This document shows, in pieces, positions 59,801 to 64,000 of a DNA stretch of 64,000 bases. This DNA is from Pachypanchax playfairii. Its lineage: Eukaryota > Chordata > Actinopteri > Cyprinodontiformes > Aplocheilidae. The first letter of the stretch is position 1. The number at the start of each line of letters is the position of its first letter. Location: positions 399,466 through 463,465 of the forward strand of contig SSNP01000051.1 of NCBI GenBank assembly GCA_006937955.1, in the 5' to 3' direction. The notes under the pieces are model-generated. The model searched no databases and was not told the DNA's origin. It worked only from the letters and a program-made list of their open reading frames with translations. The position numbers and the translations under genes were made by a program.

Positions 59801-62488
59801 TATTTAGTCAATAAAGTATCAACTTCAAAAATATTTTGAAGTTTAAAAATGGCGGCATGCAGTAAAGACCCAGTGGCCCATCTCGCCTGTCAAATTATTG
59901 ATTTTATTTAGGTTGGACTGAAGACGTCTTTGTGTTTTTCTGAAGTATTTGTCTCTGGTTTTGTTTCAGAAAGGACCAGAACCTGCTTTCCCCAGTCAAC
60001 TGCTGGTACCTGCTGTTAAACCAGGTCCGTTCAGGGTCTGAGGGACTTTCATACAATATATAATAAAAAAACAGCCATTTCAGTTCAAATCCATTAATCC
60101 TGTGATGCTGTTTTTGTTTTTCAGGTGAGGAGGGAGAGTAAGGACCACGCCACTCTCAGTGACCTCTACCTGAACAACGTCATCAGCCGCCTGACGCACA
60201 TCAGCGAGGACTCGGCTCGTCTGCTCAAGAGGGTGAAGTGCTTTATCGTGTTTGCATGCAGATGATACTCTGCTGGGTTCGGTTTCATATCCAGATTAAT
60301 GACATCATGTCTTAAGAGGACGAGGGAGATTTTACTTCAGGCTCCATTATTAAGTATTTGCTAACAAGCACCTTTAAGTAAAGGATGTATGTGTTTAAAC
60401 ACAGTTACATCCATTGGGCAGGATGACCAGAAGCAGATAAATAAATGGATTTGACCACAAACAAACAGATGAATTCCTAATTGAAGCTCTTCTTCCTGCT
60501 CTGCTTCTTGCATTAAACAGCCCAGCAGTTTGGGGAAAGAGTTATGTGGCAGCATCAATATTGCATTATGCTAAATGACTGTGGAATCCCAGGATGGATG
60601 AATCCCATTCCCATTGCGCCCACGGAGAAAAGATCAGATGAGCTCGTCGCCATGGCCACAGGGCGGTCTGCGTTGTCATGGTCACTCAGCCGTCTGTCTC
60701 CTCTCCCTGTTCGGAGCAGAGTTTTACAGAAGATGCGAGGCTGTGATGGAGGTCTCACCGTTCATTGCTGTTGGCAGTCGCTGCACTTTAGTTGGCATGA
60801 ATAAAAGACGAGCCGGAAGCGAGATTAATAATGAACACGAAGAGCTAAAGTTAGAGACGGCAGAGAGCGCGCTTGTGTGTTTAATTTGTTAAAGTCCACA
60901 GCAGGCCAACTGAGCTCCGGGGACCGCTGACTTTACTTCTCATTAAAATCAACTCTGCAGCTTTAACAAGCCCAAAGAAACAAGGACATGTAGGATTCAC
61001 TCAACATAGTCAAAATACTATTCTAATGCTTATTTATTAAATATTAATAAGATTTGTTCTCAACATGAAGCTGTTCTGGGAGGAAAAACCCCTAAAACAT
61101 CACTCTATCAGTATAAAACTAAATTTTTTAAATCTTTACTCTTTTAATCCAGAAATTTGACACTGTGATTATAAAAAAAAAACTGCTTTTAAAAGACATT
61201 TACAAAAATGTTCTCTTAATAAAAACTCTCACATGACCTCCTTAGTTTTAGTGAAACACAGTCCAGCAGCAGTGATGAGTGCAGAGGTTTTTGTTTCTGG
61301 ATAACAACCTTCAGGCTGCGTTACTAACGCAAGCTGCTGAAATATTCTAATAAAAAAAAATCATAAAGGAAAAACTTGAATTAATGTAGAAAATGTTTGT
61401 GGGAAATCCAGATCTCAATGTCTGAAACTTTACACTCTGACATGCTGAAATGATTCAGGACCGATGAGTGTAAATTCTGCTCTTCCAAATAAGCACATCT
61501 GTATAATGAGCAGATGTTTGTGCAGGATGCAGCAGCTCATGTTGATACTGTCTCTTATTGTCTGTTTCTCAGAGTAAAGAGATTCTCCTGCAGATTCAGG
61601 AAGACCTCATGAAGCTTCTGAATGAGCTTTATACTGTAAGTTTTACACTCTACATTAACTCTCATGTGTTTATCTGTATATATTCTTTCTAAAACAACAA
61701 GGAAAGTACAGTTAAAATTTAATTCATGTGCTTTTTTTTTAGCAGAATAGAAAGTGGGTCAAAGAAAAGTTTGAGAGGAGTGATTTAATTTGGGTTAAAT
61801 GTAAAACCATCAGCACGACGTCTCGCTGCTTCATGTTTAAAGATGCTTTTTGGAGCTATCGTTTGGGGATTTTTGGTGTTTTATGTTTCCCGTCCTGAAG
61901 GAGCTTTAAAGGTGAACGTCTGCTGATATTTAGGAGTCAGTTGTTATTTATTTAAGGTCCGTTTTGTCCTTAAAACTCTCCGTCTAAAACCTGATTAGAT
62001 GGAGCCTGATAACCTTGGGAGATACAGACAGCAGGACCTGGCTGCAGTGGAACACTGTCTGACTGTTGTATTATGGGCTGCTGTTGCCTAGGTGATGAAG
62101 ACTTATCACATGTACAACGCGGAGCTGATCAGTGCAGAAGCCAAGCTGCGGGAGGCGGAGCGTCAGGAGGGGCGTGTGAAGGGCGTGTCCGGGTCGGGCG
62201 GAGGGGTGGAGCCTGTTTTCGGACTGCGAATAGAAGAACGCCACCAGAGACGCAACGCCGCCCGCAAAATGGAAAAGATGAGAGAGAAGGTAAACTGATC
62301 AGACATGAGGTTTGATCAATATGTTTATCAGCTCATATCGGTTTTTATTTCTCCATCAGCGGAAGGCAAAGTACTCGGAGAACAAGCTGAAGACTCTGAA
62401 AGCCAGAAATGAGTATTTACTGACCCTGGAGGCGACTAATGCATCTGTGTTTAAATACTACATCCATGATCTGCCCGATGTCATTGAC
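50835..62488 (+). CDS. srgap1: SLIT-ROBO Rho GTPase-activating protein 1, first seven coding exons (partial)
   Basis: srGAP1 links Slit-Robo signalling to actin by bending membranes through its F-BAR domain and inactivating Rho-family GTPases (Cdc42, RhoA); it acts at the plasma membrane in migrating neurons. Exons: 50835-50901, 59415-59610, 59970-60024, 60125-60232, 61573-61635, 62092-62289, 62360-62488. All junctions are in phase, giving 272 codons. Exon 1 encodes MSNSNKSKKDKEILAEYESQ. Exon 2 has RVQLLQDLQDFFRKKAEIET, followed by KDQNLLSPVNCWYLLLNQ, VMKTYHMYNAELISAEAKL and ARNEYLLTLEATNASVFKYY. These match srGAP1 better than srGAP2 or 3 (for example FMAKTRSTKDHQQY). The RhoGAP and SH3 domains lie beyond the right edge. 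Exon 6 has a Gly/Ser/Val-rich stretch (GRVKGVSGSGGGVEP) unlike the human form. Intron 1 is 8.5 kb. Which fish duplicate (a or b) is unknown. Confidence 0.93.
51030..52100. promoter_or_regulatory. Candidate intron 1 regulatory region of srgap1
   Basis: This part of intron 1 has a balanced base composition, no similarity to any repeat in the window, and an octamer motif ATGCAAAT at 51951-51958. It looks like a vertebrate conserved non-coding region, but conservation could not be tested. The open frames around 51461-51785 overlap on both strands and are not supported as genes. Confidence 0.3.
53893..54113. repeat. Common fish interspersed repeat (TAAATGTCCTGTATTT... AAAGCGCTTTTACAC type)
   Basis: Contains GGTAAATGTCCTGTATTTCT, ATAGCGCTTTTCT, AAAGCGCTTTTACACAACA and CTTGCCCAAGGACACTTCAA, in the usual order of this widespread teleost repeat. 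Confidence 0.7.
54143..54243. repeat. (CCAT)n microsatellite with CATCAAAC interruptions
   Basis: About 24 CCAT units with three regularly spaced CCATCAAA variants near the right end. Confidence 0.95.
54254..55110 (-). mobile_element. Non-LTR retrotransposon (LINE) 3' fragment
   Basis: The longest of three such fragments. The minus strand (54579-54316) encodes IERSQLRWFRHLVRKHPG, VYWACPTGRR and GGIMYHLRS, the C-terminal end of a fish LINE reverse transcriptase. The rest matches the 10005 and 16007 copies (CTCAGCTGACTCCTTTCAAT region). 5'-truncated and dead. Confidence 0.7.
55111..58117. other. srgap1 intron 1, unassigned
   Basis: No gene or repeat family recognised. A GT tract at about 56830-56852 and a (GA)n tract at 56987-57001 are present. 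The frames at 55993-56382 and 56800-57192 carry no motif. Confidence 0.4.
58118..58712 (+). mobile_element. TTAA-type MITE family B, copy 6 (srgap1 intron 1)
   Basis: TTAA at 58118-58121 and 58709-58712, full family interior. It is the left part of the segment copied in inverted form to 36724-38047. Confidence 0.88.
58713..59443 (+). repeat. Source segment of the inverted srgap1 duplication
   Basis: Intron 1 sequence running into exon 2 (exon begins at 59415). An inverted near-identical copy lies at 36724-37466. It includes an (AAT)n tract near 58936-58951 and CA-rich runs near 59100-59112. Confidence 0.9.
60233..61572. other. srgap1 intron 4; candidate conserved block
   Basis: The part 60470-60940 has balanced composition and no repeat similarity (for example GCATCAATATTGCATTATGC, GAGATTAATAATGAACACGA), unlike the AT-rich remainder. 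It could be a non-coding regulatory element; no coding exon is seen in it. Confidence 0.3.
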
Positions 62489-63461
62489 GTGAGTATGATT
62501 ATTTTATATTTTCTGTTATCTACAACGGATTTGAAGTAATTATACAAGGGTTGAAATTGGAATTCTCGTCTTTTATTGGTCACAAACTTTCTTCATAAAT
62601 AAAAAGCAGCTTCATGACCGTGAAAATACAAACGCATCTGTTTTATGTCTGGATGGTGGAAAATCTACGAGTATCTGAATTACCGAGTCCTCTTAAAAGC
62701 AACAATTAAATCTCAGAATTGTCTCTGTAACAAACAGGAAACTGGTAAATTGAGGCCAGCACAGGTTTTAAATCAAACTGATCTAAATGAAATAACAAAG
62801 TGACGAGACCTGGAAATAATAACTTCTTCAGTATTTTGAGGAAAGAGACGAGATGGAAACCTAAAACAGAAAAAAGGTTGCTGTTGAAATTGTATTTTTT
62901 ATTTGCCTACGTAGTGTAAAATACCTTTCCAGTAAGAATTTCATGTAAATAAATATTCACCAAGTGGCATTTAGAACTGAGTCCAAAGTTGAAGTTTTCA
63001 GAAAAAAAAAACAAGCCCGATGACACCGCCTTCAGGAACTCCACCGTTGAGTAGATGCACAGCCCGGCTCATACGCCATGACAAAAAGGAGATACACTGT
63101 TATAATTTGTCAAAGATTTGAATATTTAATAACAAAAATAAAATAAAGGAAAACAAACTAAAAGAAAATCAAGGCCAACCTGAAATCAAACCAAAACCAG
63201 AACATAACTAGAGAACCAACAATCAATCAACATCTAACCCCAAACCAACAAACCTCTTGGACTACCTGTAACACCCTGAACCAGGACAGTCACCATGAAT
63301 GTGGTACAGCTCCGCTTTCTAGACCAGGAGAAATTGAGTCCAGGTGTTCCAAATCAGCAGCTGACTGACCACGCCCACACCTTTTTGTAGTTAATGTTTA
63401 CTAAAACTCAAACAGGTGAACCTCCAGCAGAAGGTTAATCTGAACAAAGAAAGTTTCAAGT
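62489..63461. other. srgap1 intron 7, unassigned
   Basis: No exon is seen after 62488. The next F-BAR exon (expected to start with a CCDLG-like block) is beyond the window. Confidence 0.5.
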
Positions 63462-63760
63462 TTCAAGTTTATTTATTTATAAAGCGCCAGTTCATGACAA
63501 AGTCATTTCAAGGCACTTCACAGAAAAATCAACCAATTAATAATAAAACATTTTCTATCTAAGGAACCAGCCGATTGGGCTGAATTGTTATTTCAGCACA
63601 ATCCCCCATCCTGAGCAGCACGACTGGCGACAGTGGAAAGGAACGACTCCCTTTTAACAGGAAGGAACCTCTAGCAGAACCCGGCTCAGGATGGGCGGCC
63701 TTCTGCCTTAGCCGACTGGGGTCTGAGCTGACAGGAAAGAGACAAACACAGATGTATTTT
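63462..63760. repeat. Common fish interspersed repeat (GAGCAGCACGACTGGCGACA type)
   Basis: Contains GTTTATTTATTTATAAAGCG, CAAGGCACTTCACAG, CCTGAGCAGCACGACTGGCG, ACTCCCTTTTAACAGGAAGG and GGCTCAGGATGGGCGGCC, a block order found widely in teleost genomes. The class is not assigned. Confidence 0.7.
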
Positions 63761-64000
63761 GGCCAGTCGTCATGTCTATAGAAAGATAAACAGAGAAACA
63801 GTTAATGACAGCAGTAACAATCAAAAGCAATAACAATTTGATGTCTCTAGTGGGAATATTTCATCCCTTGTTTATGTGAGATACACCCTCCTCAGAGGCA
63901 GCCACAGTAAAGAAAGACAGCAGAGTGAAAAAATGTGGTCAGTATGTCCTCCGGCAGTCTAAACCTATAGCAGCATAACTAAAGGGAAAGCTCAGGAGAA

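Overview
The window is nuclear DNA of a ray-finned fish, almost certainly a teleost. It holds two vertebrate genes with GT-AG introns inside AT-rich DNA that is dense in teleost-type transposons: Tc1/mariner, PIF/Harbinger, ISL2EU, hAT-like and TTAA-flanked miniature elements (MITEs), a Penelope-like element and LINE tails. It is a genome assembly, with a 10-N gap at 30783-30792 and a lone N at 34098. Nothing looks bacterial or viral.

Host genes. A vasopressin/vasotocin V1a-type receptor (avpr1a-like) lies complete on the minus strand at 12623-15392. It has two coding exons split by the conserved intron between membrane helices 6 and 7. The 5' part of srgap1 (slit-robo Rho GTPase-activating protein 1) lies on the plus strand: seven coding exons from 50835 to 62488 give the first 272 codons, most of the F-BAR region. 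The gene continues beyond the window. The two genes are divergent and about 35 kb apart. AVPR1A and SRGAP1 are also neighbours on human chromosome 12q14, so this is an old syntenic pair. The DNA between them is nearly all transposon-derived or unrecognised.

Region by region. 1-559: end of a Tc1-like element with DD36E spacing. 3.4-11.7 kb: TTAA-flanked MITEs, a Penelope-like remnant and a LINE fragment. 12.6-15.4 kb: avpr1a. 16-26 kb: LINE, hAT-like, Harbinger and Tc1 remnants, including two related loci at 19.8 and 25.9 kb. 30551-36324: a nearly full-length ISL2EU transposon with perfect ends, a THAP-DDE transposase gene, a convergent SWIM/YqaJ nuclease gene and a third short reading frame; both main genes are broken. 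36.6-38.0 kb: an inverted, nearly identical copy of the MITE, intron and first 29 bases of srgap1 exon 2. 45.5-48.1 kb: two nearly identical elements in inverted orientation around an A-tract and minisatellite. 50.5 kb onward: srgap1 promoter, exons and introns.

The most interesting items are the ISL2EU element (terminal repeats carrying ETS-like motifs just upstream of both genes, a third open reading frame, a nuclease lacking its catalytic half), the inverted partial duplication of srgap1, and a short conserved motif (RINI ... WREL ... TDA ... FL) encoded both by the ISL2EU element and by an unrelated TTAA-flanked element 12 kb away. All assignments come from reading the sequence and family knowledge; no database search was run.
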